64,000 nucleotides of DNA from CALBJU01 sp965247125 (GTDB lineage Bacteria; Bacteroidota; Rhodothermia; Rhodothermales; UBA10348). Where the stretch lies: contig CBDFGO010000003.1 in NCBI GenBank assembly GCA_965247125.1, positions 1,302,001-1,366,000 on the forward strand. The letters are read 5' to 3'. The notes under the pieces are model-generated. The model worked only from the letters and a program-made list of their open reading frames with translations, did no database searches and was not told the origin of the DNA. Below, in pieces: positions 8,529 through 17,243 of this stretch (position 1 is the first letter of the stretch; each line of letters starts with the position of its first letter). Position numbers and translations under genes: made by a program.

Positions 8529-8954
8529 TTAGGCCAGAAATTCGACAGCCGGCTTTTTGCGCGCTGCGCGAACGACTGCGTTCGGTTCGGAGGCCATTAG
8601 GTTAATTAGAAATCCTTTGCCGGCGGATCGTGGACCAATGGGTCGCGTGTCGACTTCCCATTCTTCGTAGGTCCGAACGGATACGCCGAAGATATCGGCC
8701 ATAGCGCGTTGCGTTTGGCGAAGGATCTCGCGGGTAATCCGGAAGAACTCTGCTGGCGTCGAAACGCCAGTCCAGTCGGTCGCTTTTAATTGTTTAATCG
8801 CGTCCAATAGTTTCCATACCGATTTACCGTTTTCTCTTATTTCGACGACTATAAAACCGTCGTGAATGTCTTCGCGAACGGCCTCACGTTCGCCAGAAAG
8901 GATCTGATCTACCTCGCGAAAAGCTTCGCGAAGGTCGGTGTTGCGATCAGCCAT
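8529..8954 (-). CDS. Antitoxin with helix-turn-helix domain (HigA-like)
   Basis: This 141-residue protein has a C-terminal Cro/C1-type helix-turn-helix (about residues 84-125, REILRQTQRAMADIFGVSVRTYEEWE). It follows a RelE/HigB-type toxin by 30 bp on the same strand, so toxin-first order suggests a HigBA-like module. It should bind and neutralise the toxin and repress the shared promoter near 9320. Position next to attL fits a role in prophage maintenance. Confidence 0.75.
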   Translation of the reverse strand: MADRNTDLREAFREVDQILSGEREAVREDIHDGFIVVEIRENGKSVWKLLDAIKQLKATDWTGVSTPAEFFRITREILRQTQRAMADIFGVSVRTYEEWEVDTRPIGPRSAGKGFLINLMASEPNAVVRAARKKPAVEFLA

Positions 8955-8984
8955 GATTTCACCCTCGTGTCGTAGTTGGATTCT

Positions 8985-9311
8985 CTATTTGTATTTTTCG
9001 ATGATCGCTTTCGCCAGATCATCGGCTAGTTTCATTTCTGCGTCCGTTAAACCATCCTTTTTACGTCTGTCGTAGCACGTAATAAGAAAGACGAACCCCT
9101 TGATTCTCGCGAAATAAAAGACGCGTATGCCGCCCGATTTCCCGGAGCCCTTTACGCCGACCTTTACCGAACGAAGGTGCGCGCCGTGTCCGTCTGCGTG
9201 CTCTCCGATTCGGATGATTTCTTCCTTTACGTTTTCGTAGTCACCTTCGGTCGCCTTCGTTTTCTTCCATTCCCGGTTGAAAAGGCTTATGCGTTTAAAT
9301 CGTAGTATCAT
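8985..9311 (-). CDS. RelE/HigB-family toxin
   Basis: This 108-residue protein has the compact RelE/ParE fold pattern: an N-terminal helix pair, then GGIRVFYFARIKGFVFLITCYDRRKKDGLTDAE. That strand-strand stretch followed by an Arg/Lys-rich segment is typical of mRNA interferases acting at the ribosome. The ATG at 9311 is preceded by the phage leader element (TAAACCACGA, minus strand, 9326-9335) followed by CTACGAA. It is the first gene of the toxin-antitoxin pair. Confidence 0.78.
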   Translation of the reverse strand: MILRFKRISLFNREWKKTKATEGDYENVKEEIIRIGEHADGHGAHLRSVKVGVKGSGKSGGIRVFYFARIKGFVFLITCYDRRKKDGLTDAEMKLADDLAKAIIEKYK

Positions 9312-9406
9312 CGGTTCGTAGTCCGTCGTGGTTTATCTATACTACGGTATAACCGTATATAGGTTTCGACCGAATCGATGTTTTATTAAGCTTTCTGTGC
9401 GATTCT

Positions 9407-9625
9407 TTATGCGTATCGCTTACAGATTACTCCGCCGTCTTCGCGCCAGCCCTCGTTGGAAAACGAAACCAAGTATCGAGGAAGCGGAGAAATCCCGTCG
9501 TTCGTTTCAGGCGGCGTTAGTAGCGGCTTCAGAATGAAGTACTCGATCTGAAGCGGCCAAGCGCCGATCACCTCGTGTCTTCGTTCCTCGCCTTCTACCG
9601 TTGTGTATACCTCGTATTTCGTCAC
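9407..9625 (-). CDS. Small hypothetical phage protein
   Basis: This 72-residue protein starts MTKYEVYTTVEGEERRHEVIG and looks like a small beta-rich protein. The GTG start overlaps the stop of the upstream gene (GTGA at 9622-9625), which supports translational coupling. I recognise no family. Confidence 0.5.
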   Translation of the reverse strand: MTKYEVYTTVEGEERRHEVIGAWPLQIEYFILKPLLTPPETNDGISPLPRYLVSFSNEGWREDGGVICKRYA

Positions 9626-9846
9626 GCTGCTTTCCTTTCCGGGTGAAGGTTAATTCTAGGCGGCTTTCCGTACTGAGAATATAGTTCTCGTCGTAGGTCG
9701 TCGAAAGCGATGAGCATTCCGAGGGCTAAGGACATTCGAAGTTCGCCGCGCTCTAGCGCGGAGATAGCACCGTCTACGGACGCTTCGAGAGCGCAGACGC
9801 GGTGAAAACAGGCTTCGTCGAATTCAGGGACTTTTGGATTAGGCAT
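9622..9846 (-). CDS. Small helical hypothetical phage protein
   Basis: Starting at the ATG at 9846 the protein has 74 residues, MPNPKVPEFDEACFHRV..., mostly helical. An upstream in-frame ATG at 9960 would add 38 residues of poor quality, so the shorter form is preferred. It overlaps the next gene by four bases. Function unknown. Confidence 0.5.
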   Translation of the reverse strand: MPNPKVPEFDEACFHRVCALEASVDGAISALERGELRMSLALGMLIAFDDLRRELYSQYGKPPRINLHPERKAA

Positions 9847-10099
9847 CGGATCTAAGGTTGTGATAAACGAAAAACGACTAACTCCTATCGCGCACCTTAG
9901 AGGGCGCCCGGTCCTCACGGATGCCGGAGAGTTAGCCGCGCCAGAATGTACAGTTTCCACGGTCCGGATACAGGTATAAGGTTTCGATATGCCGAATCTA
10001 CCGGACCGAAATCGAAGTGTCCAGCGAAAACGGGTGTTTCGTCTTATTGCGAATCCGGTCGGCCGTTAGCTATCATCGGGATCTGACCGGTTTACTGCT

Positions 10100-10477
10100 A
10101 TGAAACGTCTTCTTTTTACTGTCGTCCTCGTTCTTGTGGCCGCCTATTGGTTCGGCCTTTCGACCTACGGTGAGCCCGAACCCGTCGAGGTCGTTCCGAC
10201 GACTGCGACGGTAAAGTATGAGGTTCGCGGATCGGCGCCGTTCGTATCGCTTACGTACGTGAACGCTTCCGGCGGCATGGCTCAGGAGACGAAGGTAAAG
10301 CTCCCTTGGGTGGCTTCGTTTACGACCGATATCGGAAATATCGTTACTCTGTCGGCTCAGAACGAAGGCAAATCCGGCTCGGTGAACGTCTACGTTTTTT
10401 CGAGCGGACGAATAATTCAGTCCGCGTCGTCGACGGGAGAGTATGTTATCGCGTCCGCGTCGGGAATGGTCGAATGA
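10100..10477 (+). CDS. Membrane-anchored MmpS-like protein
   Basis: This 125-residue protein has one N-terminal membrane segment (about 4-21, LLFTVVLVLVAAYWFGL) and an exported beta-domain. That domain carries VKYEVRGSAPFVSLTYVNASGGMAQETKVKLPW, which resembles the MmpS transport-accessory family. It is one of the few plus-strand genes in the left arm. Its stop overlaps the start of the next gene (ATGA), so the two are probably co-translated. It may be a lysogenic-conversion gene; the role is unknown. Confidence 0.6.
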   Translation: MKRLLFTVVLVLVAAYWFGLSTYGEPEPVEVVPTTATVKYEVRGSAPFVSLTYVNASGGMAQETKVKLPWVASFTTDIGNIVTLSAQNEGKSGSVNVYVFSSGRIIQSASSTGEYVIASASGMVE

Positions 10478-11085
10478 CTCCCCTCGAATTCATAGCGTCG
10501 CTTATTTCTTCGCTCGCGTGGCCGGCTGCGAGCGTGATTATCGTCCTCGTTTTCAAGAAACCACTTCTACGTATTCTCGGAGATCTGAAGACGTTTAAGT
10601 ACGGAAAGGCGGAAATACAGATCGGGAAAAGCTTCGAAAAACTTGAAGAGGCCGTACCAGACAGGAAATCGGTATCTGCGCTATTCGATCCCGTCGAGAC
10701 ACCTCTTATGGCTGAGGATGTAGGGTTTTCGAGGGACCACGCCGACGTACTACTCCGTCAGAATTATGATACTCTCGTCGAGACTGGACCTGCGCTTGCG
10801 GTCGCTTTTGCATGGACTGTTATCGAATCAGAAATCGATGCGGCGCTCAGGCGTGCTCGTCCTGACCTTAGACACCTACCACCCACCACCGATGAAAAGA
10901 TATCCATGCTGCGGATTCTCGGCTGGTTGCTTTCCAGCGACTTGGCGATGGTGAAATTGAGCTATGAAACTTCCCAGCAAGTCGGGAAGCTTCCCGGTAA
11001 TACTAAGAAAATCTCAGCCATGAATGCAGAAACGTACAGGACCGCGGCACTCGAAATCGTAACCGTCCTGCGCAATCTAAACTAG
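10474..11085 (+). CDS. Membrane-anchored protein of unknown function
   Basis: From the ATG at 10474 the protein has 203 residues. There is one membrane segment near the N-terminus (about 6-27, IASLISSLAWPAASVIIVLVF) and then a soluble helical domain with FAWTVIESEIDAALRRARPDL. A longer frame upstream overlaps the previous gene and is rejected because of the ATGA coupling. I do not recognise the soluble domain. With the MmpS-like gene it forms a two-gene plus-strand unit facing the end of the head genes. Confidence 0.6.
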   Translation: MTPLEFIASLISSLAWPAASVIIVLVFKKPLLRILGDLKTFKYGKAEIQIGKSFEKLEEAVPDRKSVSALFDPVETPLMAEDVGFSRDHADVLLRQNYDTLVETGPALAVAFAWTVIESEIDAALRRARPDLRHLPPTTDEKISMLRILGWLLSSDLAMVKLSYETSQQVGKLPGNTKKISAMNAETYRTAALEIVTVLRNLN

Positions 11086-11161
11086 CTCGTATATTCCGGC
11101 GCGAGGAATCCATTGTAAAAATCCGGCCTGATTTCCTAAAGCGGTAGAAATTCTACTCCGG

Positions 11162-12265
11162 CTAGAAGTCGATAAACGCGTCGTGAGCGACGGCGGTTTT
11201 CGTATTCAACGATCGGTGGATCGCCCGTAGTCGCTTCTTCGTCAGGCGCGGACTTTCCTTTCGCGAGAGCTTTTTCATCAAGCGTTTTACTTCCTTCTTT
11301 TTCGCCTTTCTCGGCTCGACCGGCTTAGGCTTCGGCTTATTCCAATCCTTCGGATCGCGGTAGACCTTTTTCGTCTTGTCCTCGCAATGCGGATGCGGTA
11401 GCGAGGGACAGGTCGCCGGGAGATACTTCCCCGGTCCGAAACCGTGTAAATCTAGCTGTTCGAGAGCGTCGCAGATATCCGGCGTCGACGGATACGTCGG
11501 GTGTCCTTCGGACGTAAACCAGTCGAGTATTCCGACGATAGGGCTTTTATGGGAAGCGAGCGTATCGGATTCGTGAAACATCGAGTTCTGCTCGTGAACG
11601 TAGATCGCCTTCGCGTTCGAATAGAAGGCTTTCGACGCCGCGTTCATCTGCGTACGCGCTCGGCCTTGCCTTACGATCGAGCGCCGTACGGCCTCCCCTC
11701 TCGCTCCGAGATCGTTTATCGCGTTCTGGACGTCTACGTCCCGACTCATCCACGTAAGAACTTCCCTCGCGGCGTCGCGATACGGCTTCCCCTTGTTTCG
11801 CCGGATAAAGTCGTCGACTCCCCTTCTCGCGGACGTCGATTGGTTTCGAACCATTCCGATCGTACCGACTAACGTTTCCGGGCGGCGGCGACCGATTACC
11901 GCTACGATCGCGCCAGATAGCCCGACGTAGATTCCGGCGTCTACGGCGACGCCAGCGAGCCGAGACGCGTCAGCCGTTCCGTTCTTATGCCCCTCGATCG
12001 CGCCGAAGATCGCGGCGTCTACGGCCGCGCGTACAGCCGTTTCGAGTTCGAAGGAGTACCGAGCGAAAAGGTCGCGGAGTTTTACCGATACATCGGCGAG
12101 AGATTCCTCCGCTATATCGCCCGACTTCGGAAAGACCTTCTCTAATTCGACGAGAAATACGGCGAAGCTCCGAGCTAGGAGAAGCCTATTCCGAGCAACG
12201 TTCCGGCTATGCTCGGCTTTAGCGGCGTCGAGCGCCGCGTCGTAGGCTGCTTTCCAACGATTCAT
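11162..12265 (-). CDS. Minor head protein (phage Mu F-like head morphogenesis)
   Basis: This 367-residue protein directly follows the portal with no gap between the two genes. The middle contains DICDALEQLDLHGFGPGKYLPATCPSLPHPHC, which matches the C-terminal signature of head-morphogenesis proteins of the SPP1 gp7/Mu gpF group. The tail is lysine-rich (about 300-350). It probably sits at the portal vertex and helps head assembly. It is the last gene of the leftward terminase-portal cluster. Confidence 0.8.
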   Translation of the reverse strand: MNRWKAAYDAALDAAKAEHSRNVARNRLLLARSFAVFLVELEKVFPKSGDIAEESLADVSVKLRDLFARYSFELETAVRAAVDAAIFGAIEGHKNGTADASRLAGVAVDAGIYVGLSGAIVAVIGRRRPETLVGTIGMVRNQSTSARRGVDDFIRRNKGKPYRDAAREVLTWMSRDVDVQNAINDLGARGEAVRRSIVRQGRARTQMNAASKAFYSNAKAIYVHEQNSMFHESDTLASHKSPIVGILDWFTSEGHPTYPSTPDICDALEQLDLHGFGPGKYLPATCPSLPHPHCEDKTKKVYRDPKDWNKPKPKPVEPRKAKKKEVKRLMKKLSRKESPRLTKKRLRAIHRSLNTKTAVAHDAFIDF

Positions 12266-13834
12266 CTACTGACCGAAGAATGACGATTGTAGCGACTTCG
12301 CTTGGAAATCCGTCTCGGCCGCCTTCTCGATCGCGGCCTTTAGAGATTCCTTCCGTTTTTCGTCAACCGCTATACCTTCCTGTTCGAGCGACTTGACCGC
12401 GATATCGAATAGCGTTTCCGAATCGACCGGGATCGTTCCGCTCGTCGTGTGCCGGCCGATAAGGTTATCGACTCGTTTTCCGATATCTACCGGATCGAAG
12501 TTTTGCGATCGTTTTATCGAAGCGATCGACCACGAATCGGGCTCGTTCGGTTGTAGGGCTTGACCGAGGAACCAGTAGGCGTGATTCTCGAAGTCGTCGA
12601 CCGAACCGACGAAGTTTCCTAAGAAGGCTTCGATTCCGCCGTACGCTTCCTGCCGTACTTCGGTCGCCGTCTTTAAGCCTTCTCCGTTATCCGATACCGA
12701 CTGGAAGAACGTATCGAGGAACGCCGCGCGCTTCGCAATAAGAATTTCGTGCTTCGTCTTCGCCGGATCCATCGGCGGCGCACCGTAAGCGTTTCCGGCG
12801 CCGGGAAGGATCGACGATCCGTCGGTGAGCTCCTTTTTCTGAGCCTTAAAAAGTTCTTCGTCGAACGATCCGTCCTGCCTTACGACGTCGAGGAACAGTT
12901 TCGGGAAGCAAGCGACCCAGAGAAGGAAGTCGAGCGTCGATTCCTGATTAAAGAGCTTCGTCGCCTTCGTCGCGTTCAAGGGGCCGATATTCCCAACGTT
13001 TTCGAGCGGAACCCACCAAACGGGAGGAACGGGATTTCCGCGCCGGTCGACGTAGGTCCAACCCTCGCGGTACTTCGTAAACGGTTCGTAGAGTTGGGGC
13101 CGGCCGTTCTCGTTCTCGATCCATTTTTCGAAGCCGTCGGCGAAATAGATCGTATGGAGAGGTAGCGCCTTCGCCTTATTCTGCTGGTTCTCCGACTGCT
13201 CGATCACGCTTCGAACGCGCACCGAATGGAGAACGCCGTTTTTATAGATCGGCCGCGGTACGGCTCGCGGGTTAATCGTACGAACGAAGGGTCCGCCGAT
13301 CGTCTGCCCGTCGTCGGATACGGATTCTCCTTCTACCATTCCCCAAACGCCATGCATCGAAGCGAGGTAGACACCGGCCTGAAATACCATCGAATCCCAA
13401 GACATTCCGCGCCCGTTCGTATCGCGGTAGACGGCCCAGAAATCGGACTCCGGATCGAGCGGATTACCTATTCCGTTTCCGGATTCGTCTTCGTAGATCG
13501 ACTTCGCGTCTTCCTTCGGCGCGAAACCCATACCGACGAGAGAGATAATCGCCTTCGAGTAGATCGGCGTATAGTCCGATATCTTCACGCGTTCGTTAAA
13601 CGCTTTCGAATCCTCGCCCTGCGCTCGTTTAACGAGAAATCTTTTAATGTGCCCCGGCTTTATGATATCGCCCGTTAGATGGGCGTCGATTTCTTCCCAC
13701 TCCTTTATTTTCGAGTCGAAGAACGGCGAATTATAGCGGAGCCAGTTCGTCGGAGAGTATAGAGCGCCGGTAGCGTCTAGTATCCCTTTTACTTGTTGCT
13801 CCGAAATTCCGAGGTCGGACGTCGTGCCGGACAT
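12266..13834 (-). CDS. Portal protein
   Basis: At 522 residues it has portal size and lies directly between large terminase and minor head protein. Its stretch FLLWVACFPKLFLDVV and the long C-terminal helical region fit the portal fold, and the overall pattern resembles DUF4055-type portals. It forms the dodecameric ring through which DNA is packaged and joins the tail. No truncation is seen. Confidence 0.8.
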   Translation of the reverse strand: MSGTTSDLGISEQQVKGILDATGALYSPTNWLRYNSPFFDSKIKEWEEIDAHLTGDIIKPGHIKRFLVKRAQGEDSKAFNERVKISDYTPIYSKAIISLVGMGFAPKEDAKSIYEDESGNGIGNPLDPESDFWAVYRDTNGRGMSWDSMVFQAGVYLASMHGVWGMVEGESVSDDGQTIGGPFVRTINPRAVPRPIYKNGVLHSVRVRSVIEQSENQQNKAKALPLHTIYFADGFEKWIENENGRPQLYEPFTKYREGWTYVDRRGNPVPPVWWVPLENVGNIGPLNATKATKLFNQESTLDFLLWVACFPKLFLDVVRQDGSFDEELFKAQKKELTDGSSILPGAGNAYGAPPMDPAKTKHEILIAKRAAFLDTFFQSVSDNGEGLKTATEVRQEAYGGIEAFLGNFVGSVDDFENHAYWFLGQALQPNEPDSWSIASIKRSQNFDPVDIGKRVDNLIGRHTTSGTIPVDSETLFDIAVKSLEQEGIAVDEKRKESLKAAIEKAAETDFQAKSLQSSFFGQ

Positions 13835-13852
13835 TTTCTTGCCGCTGACATT

Positions 13853-15475
13853 CTACAGATTTGCCTCAACCTTCAAGTCGATCAATATCGGCTTACGTAG
13901 CTGCTTCCATGACCAGTAAGCGGCGTCTGCGAGATCGAAAGGTTTAGCCAGCCCAAAGCGCCGTAAAGCCCGTTCTAGCGTCTGATGCGTTCCTACGATG
14001 TGGACTATTAAGAACTTTTCGTAGTCCGTCAGCATCTGCGCCGCCCGGTGTTCCTTCGCTCCGTCGGATCCTGCCTTAGCCGATCTATACGACGGCTTTT
14101 CGGATCCCTCCGGCACGAGTTTGTTGTCGATAATATACTCCCAAGCTTGGTCATATACGACACGCCAGGTATCGCCGCCTTGATCCGTTTCGATTCCGAC
14201 GGTCCCTGCGCCGATTTCAATCGCCTTAACTATCGCCTTAACGATCGCGTCGAGCGGCGACGTAATCTGCTCCCACGAGTAGCGCCGATAGATTACCCCG
14301 TCTTCGCCCATCGAGTCGGCCTGAATCCCGTACGAATCGGACTTCTTCGTATTCGAAACCGCGGGATCGACCCAGACCGTCGAGCGAATGATCCGTACGT
14401 GCTTCCCTTCGATCTTCGTATCGGCCGGTGGGGGAACCCAAACCATTTTCTTTTCTTCGTCCCATTCCGCGTGTCGAAACGTGACGTCCGAGAAGATTCC
14501 GCCCTCGTAGACATCTACTTCGTTCTGACACTCTACGCGAAAGGCAGATTCTCCGATTTCGTCGATCTCGTTCTGGCAGTCTTCGAGGTCGAATCCCTCC
14601 CACGTCGCCGTACCGCCGATTATCATTATCCGCGGCCGTTCGAGTTCTTCGTCGTATATCTCTTCAGTCTCAAGTCCTATAATCGCCGGCGTCGGTCCGT
14701 AGACCTTCCTTTTCGCGAGATATTTAGCCGTTCCGTCGTAGAGGCGGGAAGCGATCGATCCTTTCCAAATCAGATTTTGAGCAAAAATCGTCGATCCGTA
14801 CTTCTTATTTCTCGCCGGCAGAATTCGGCGCGTAAGCGTCCGTTCGAGCTTCGCTACCGTATGTGGCGCGTCTTCGTCCGAATCAAGATCGTCTGGTAGG
14901 AATAGGTCGAAACGATGCTTTCCGAGAAGCGCCCCGCGACCGGCTGCGGACTTCATCGAGAGCGCGTCGAATATCGGCCCTGCAGCGGTCCATATACGAT
15001 TTCGGCGCCACGCTTTATTCTGACCGAAAGCCGTCTTCCGCTTCTGCGTTAGCGCCGGGTAGAAGTAAGCCAGAGCGTCCGATTCTAGCGCGATTTCGAC
15101 GTTTCCGAGGTGGGTTTCGGCCTGATCTTGCGTCCTCGAAAGGAACAGGATATAGTCTCGCGATCCACGCGCGGCCGCCATGATCGCGCCGCGTTCGAGC
15201 GTATATGATTTGCCGCCACCACGAAACACGATATGGACTTCCGGCCGGGAGTACGTTCGCGGTTTCAGATTCCAGAAAAACTGCCACATCGGAACGTGGT
15301 GGTCGGCGAACTCCGATTCGAAGTCGTCCGGCCACATCGTACGTACCCAGTCACGCCAGTTGTCAGGCGCTTTCCGGCTCCGGTCGTCTTCGTCAGGCGT
15401 CTCCGCGGGGAGCTTGGACAGGACTATGTCCCAAAAGACGTCGGTGGATGAGCGATCTAAGTTCTGCTTGATCAT
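13853..15475 (-). CDS. Terminase large subunit
   Basis: This 540-residue packaging motor has an N-terminal ATPase with P-loop HIVFRGGGKSYTLERG (about 81-96) and Walker B LFLPDDLDSDED (about 190-202). The C-terminal RNase H-like nuclease shows VWVDPAVSNTKKSDSYGI (about 370-387) and GIETDQGG. It pumps DNA into the prohead at the portal. Its start overlaps the end of the upstream gene by 83 bp in another frame. Confidence 0.93.
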   Translation of the reverse strand: MIKQNLDRSSTDVFWDIVLSKLPAETPDEDDRSRKAPDNWRDWVRTMWPDDFESEFADHHVPMWQFFWNLKPRTYSRPEVHIVFRGGGKSYTLERGAIMAAARGSRDYILFLSRTQDQAETHLGNVEIALESDALAYFYPALTQKRKTAFGQNKAWRRNRIWTAAGPIFDALSMKSAAGRGALLGKHRFDLFLPDDLDSDEDAPHTVAKLERTLTRRILPARNKKYGSTIFAQNLIWKGSIASRLYDGTAKYLAKRKVYGPTPAIIGLETEEIYDEELERPRIMIIGGTATWEGFDLEDCQNEIDEIGESAFRVECQNEVDVYEGGIFSDVTFRHAEWDEEKKMVWVPPPADTKIEGKHVRIIRSTVWVDPAVSNTKKSDSYGIQADSMGEDGVIYRRYSWEQITSPLDAIVKAIVKAIEIGAGTVGIETDQGGDTWRVVYDQAWEYIIDNKLVPEGSEKPSYRSAKAGSDGAKEHRAAQMLTDYEKFLIVHIVGTHQTLERALRRFGLAKPFDLADAAYWSWKQLRKPILIDLKVEANL

Positions 15476-16115
15476 GCGGATCCGTCACAAATTTATCCAT
15501 AATGGCGTCCATTAATTCGCCTGTGTTCCGCGCCATTTGCTCGACGCGGATAAATAGCTTCTCTTCGTGACGGGCCTTTCTCGCCGACTCCGATAGCTTC
15601 CGGACGGCGTCTAAGGATTCGCGTAGTTCTTTTCGCAGGGCGGACGCGGCGCCGCCTTCGTCGATTAGACGTAGAATCTCGTTAACGTGATCCTTCCCGT
15701 TCTTCGAAAAAACGCGCTTTCGGTGGAATTTGAGTTCTTTATACCATTCGTCCGCAACCGGCGTCGATTCCATCTCTTCTAAAATCTTCTCGACAACCGC
15801 GTAGGAGATAGCCGTCGCGTCGTCAAGCGAATGGAGATCGGCCGCGGTTAGGAAACGCCGGTACGCTTCCGAGAACTGGCCTACGTACTTCGAAAACTTT
15901 CCGTGAGTCGTCGCCGGGTGGTCGAATCCGACGGGCTTCGTTCCCCCATGAAGGCGGCAGAAATCGCGATCTTTAAGCGGGCTGCGTCGGCATTGGAGGC
16001 CAGCGTGCTTACCCCAACCCTTACACCGTCGTTGTCCTCGTCGCTTTCCGTTTCCGAAAGTAGCCTTCGGCTTAAAGTTCTTCGGGCGCGGTTTCGTCGG
16101 TTTCTTGTCCTTCAT
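15393..16115 (-). CDS. Probable terminase small subunit (HGG-motif Cys-rich protein)
   Basis: This 240-residue protein starts with a basic tail, followed by RCKGWGKHAGLQCRRSPLKD and FCRLHGGTKPVG, a Cys/His zinc-binding pattern common in phage proteins encoded just before large terminases. The rest is helical (about 100-220). Position and overlap with terL make a DNA-recognition small terminase the best guess, but the fold is not the classic small-subunit helix-turn-helix. Confidence 0.65.
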   Translation of the reverse strand: MKDKKPTKPRPKNFKPKATFGNGKRRGQRRCKGWGKHAGLQCRRSPLKDRDFCRLHGGTKPVGFDHPATTHGKFSKYVGQFSEAYRRFLTAADLHSLDDATAISYAVVEKILEEMESTPVADEWYKELKFHRKRVFSKNGKDHVNEILRLIDEGGAASALRKELRESLDAVRKLSESARKARHEEKLFIRVEQMARNTGELMDAIMDKFVTDPHDQAELRSLIHRRLLGHSPVQAPRGDA

Positions 16116-16140
16116 GGGAGATCTGAAGCTTTTAGAGAGA

Positions 16141-16905
16141 CTATTTGATCGCGACCCATCCGGCGAAGTTCATCCACCGCCAGAAGCAGTCGACGTGCCG
16201 AAATCCGGTTCTTCGTAAAAGGTCTTCGTTAAATCCTGCCGTTAGCGGAACGAGTACGCCTTCGAGAGAAGCGGCTTTCCTCGATATCGATTCCGGATCA
16301 TATCCGTTTTCTCCCTTTAAGGCGTGGTACCGCATCCGGAGCGTCGTATCGATCCGCTTTCCTTCTCCGAGTACCTTTTCTACGATGATGAACATACCGC
16401 CCTTTCGGAGTTCGTCGTAGACCGATTCGATAATGTCTTGCCGGTAGTTAATCGGCGTAAACTGAAGCGTTAGAATCGATAAGATCACGTCCGAAGGCAC
16501 TCCGGGCACTCCGTGTTTAAGGTTCTTCTGTGATAAGAAGACGCGGCCGGCGCTGATTTCGGCGCGAAATCGTTTCTGTAGAACTTCGACCATCGGCTTC
16601 GATACTTCGACTAGCGTAAACTGGACGTCCGAATCGGTCATTTCGATAAGCTTCGCTACCGATTCTCCGCGGCTCGCGCCGAGGTCCATTACGTGGCGCT
16701 TCCGATCGAGAGCGTTCATTCGTGAGCCGATCCCCGTCTTCGCGATTTCGTAGACGGCGTCGCGCATAACCTCGTATTGAGGTATCGAGCGGCGAAGCAT
16801 ATCGTCGAAAACATCCGCTACCGATTCGTCGAATTCCCAATTCTCTTTAGGCTCGACGTTATCCGTTTTCGTCGGGTCGTCTTGACTAGTCGAGGGCACT
16901 TCCAT
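16141..16905 (-). CDS. CmoA-family SAM-dependent enzyme (possible carboxy-SAM synthase)
   Basis: This 254-residue Rossmann methyltransferase fold resembles CmoA along much of its length. Matching stretches are WEFDESVADVFDDMLRRSIPQY (24-44; CmoA has FDERVAEVF-DM-RSVPGY), the SAM loop MDLGASRGES (73-82), LTLQF (145-149), NGYDPESISRKAASLE (200-215) and FNEDLLRRTGF. CmoA uses prephenate to turn SAM into carboxy-SAM. The Arg that contacts the carboxylate in E. coli CmoA (R199) aligns with Ala211 here, with Arg209 two residues earlier, so the activity is uncertain. It lies in one leftward cluster with a C5-cytosine methyltransferase and a ParB-like gene. The alternative is an ordinary SAM methyltransferase. 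Confidence 0.8.
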   Translation of the reverse strand: MEVPSTSQDDPTKTDNVEPKENWEFDESVADVFDDMLRRSIPQYEVMRDAVYEIAKTGIGSRMNALDRKRHVMDLGASRGESVAKLIEMTDSDVQFTLVEVSKPMVEVLQKRFRAEISAGRVFLSQKNLKHGVPGVPSDVILSILTLQFTPINYRQDIIESVYDELRKGGMFIIVEKVLGEGKRIDTTLRMRYHALKGENGYDPESISRKAASLEGVLVPLTAGFNEDLLRRTGFRHVDCFWRWMNFAGWVAIK

Positions 16906-17242
16906 AGCATTTTGCGATTAGCGTTATCGAGTGGTTCGCCTTATTGGTAATCTGTCTATGGAATTCGAGGATCGCGGCTACCAATACCTTGATGAAACGA
17001 ACGTCCCGCAGGACGCGAGAACCTTCCTTCCGCGGGTAGCCATTCCAGATCGAGCCCTGTTCTGCTTCCGCCGCGAACGAGCCGTCGATATAGATTTTCG
17101 ATAGCGTCCGACCGCCTACGTTAAAATCTCCGAGGAAGACGATCGTCCCTCCGTCACGGTAAGAATCACATCCTTTGATGTTCGCCGAATATGCTGTTTT
17201 TACTCCCATAGTTTGTTTAACCGTTAAACGAAGTACGGTCAT
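16886..17242 (-). CDS. Small unknown protein between two SAM enzymes
   Basis: This 118-residue protein is not recognised. It contains GTIVFLGDFNVGGRTLSKIYIDGSFAAEAEQG, suggesting a beta-sandwich, and a helical second half. The ATG at 17242 lies one base after the cytosine methyltransferase stop (TAA-A-ATG), and its 3' end overlaps the CmoA-like gene by 20 bp. This tight packing says the three are translated together and may share one task. A second ATG (MGVKTAYS) lies 11 codons in. A perfect palindrome GTTTAACCGTTAAAC lies at 17215-17229, inside the coding start. Confidence 0.6.
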   Translation of the reverse strand: MTVLRLTVKQTMGVKTAYSANIKGCDSYRDGGTIVFLGDFNVGGRTLSKIYIDGSFAAEAEQGSIWNGYPRKEGSRVLRDVRFIKVLVAAILEFHRQITNKANHSITLIAKCYGSALD

Positions 17243-17243
17243 T

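Noticed and set aside
10306..10473. N-terminal extension of the membrane protein gene at 10474
   Set aside because: It overlaps the MmpS-like gene in another frame and reads as Arg-rich shadow; the ATGA coupling supports the shorter start.
12749..13678. Long plus-strand frames opposite the portal gene
   Set aside because: They are Arg-rich shadows caused by the TCG/CGA-rich codon use of the phage; the minus-strand frame has clear homology. The same holds for frames opposite terL, the tail tip and the tape measure.
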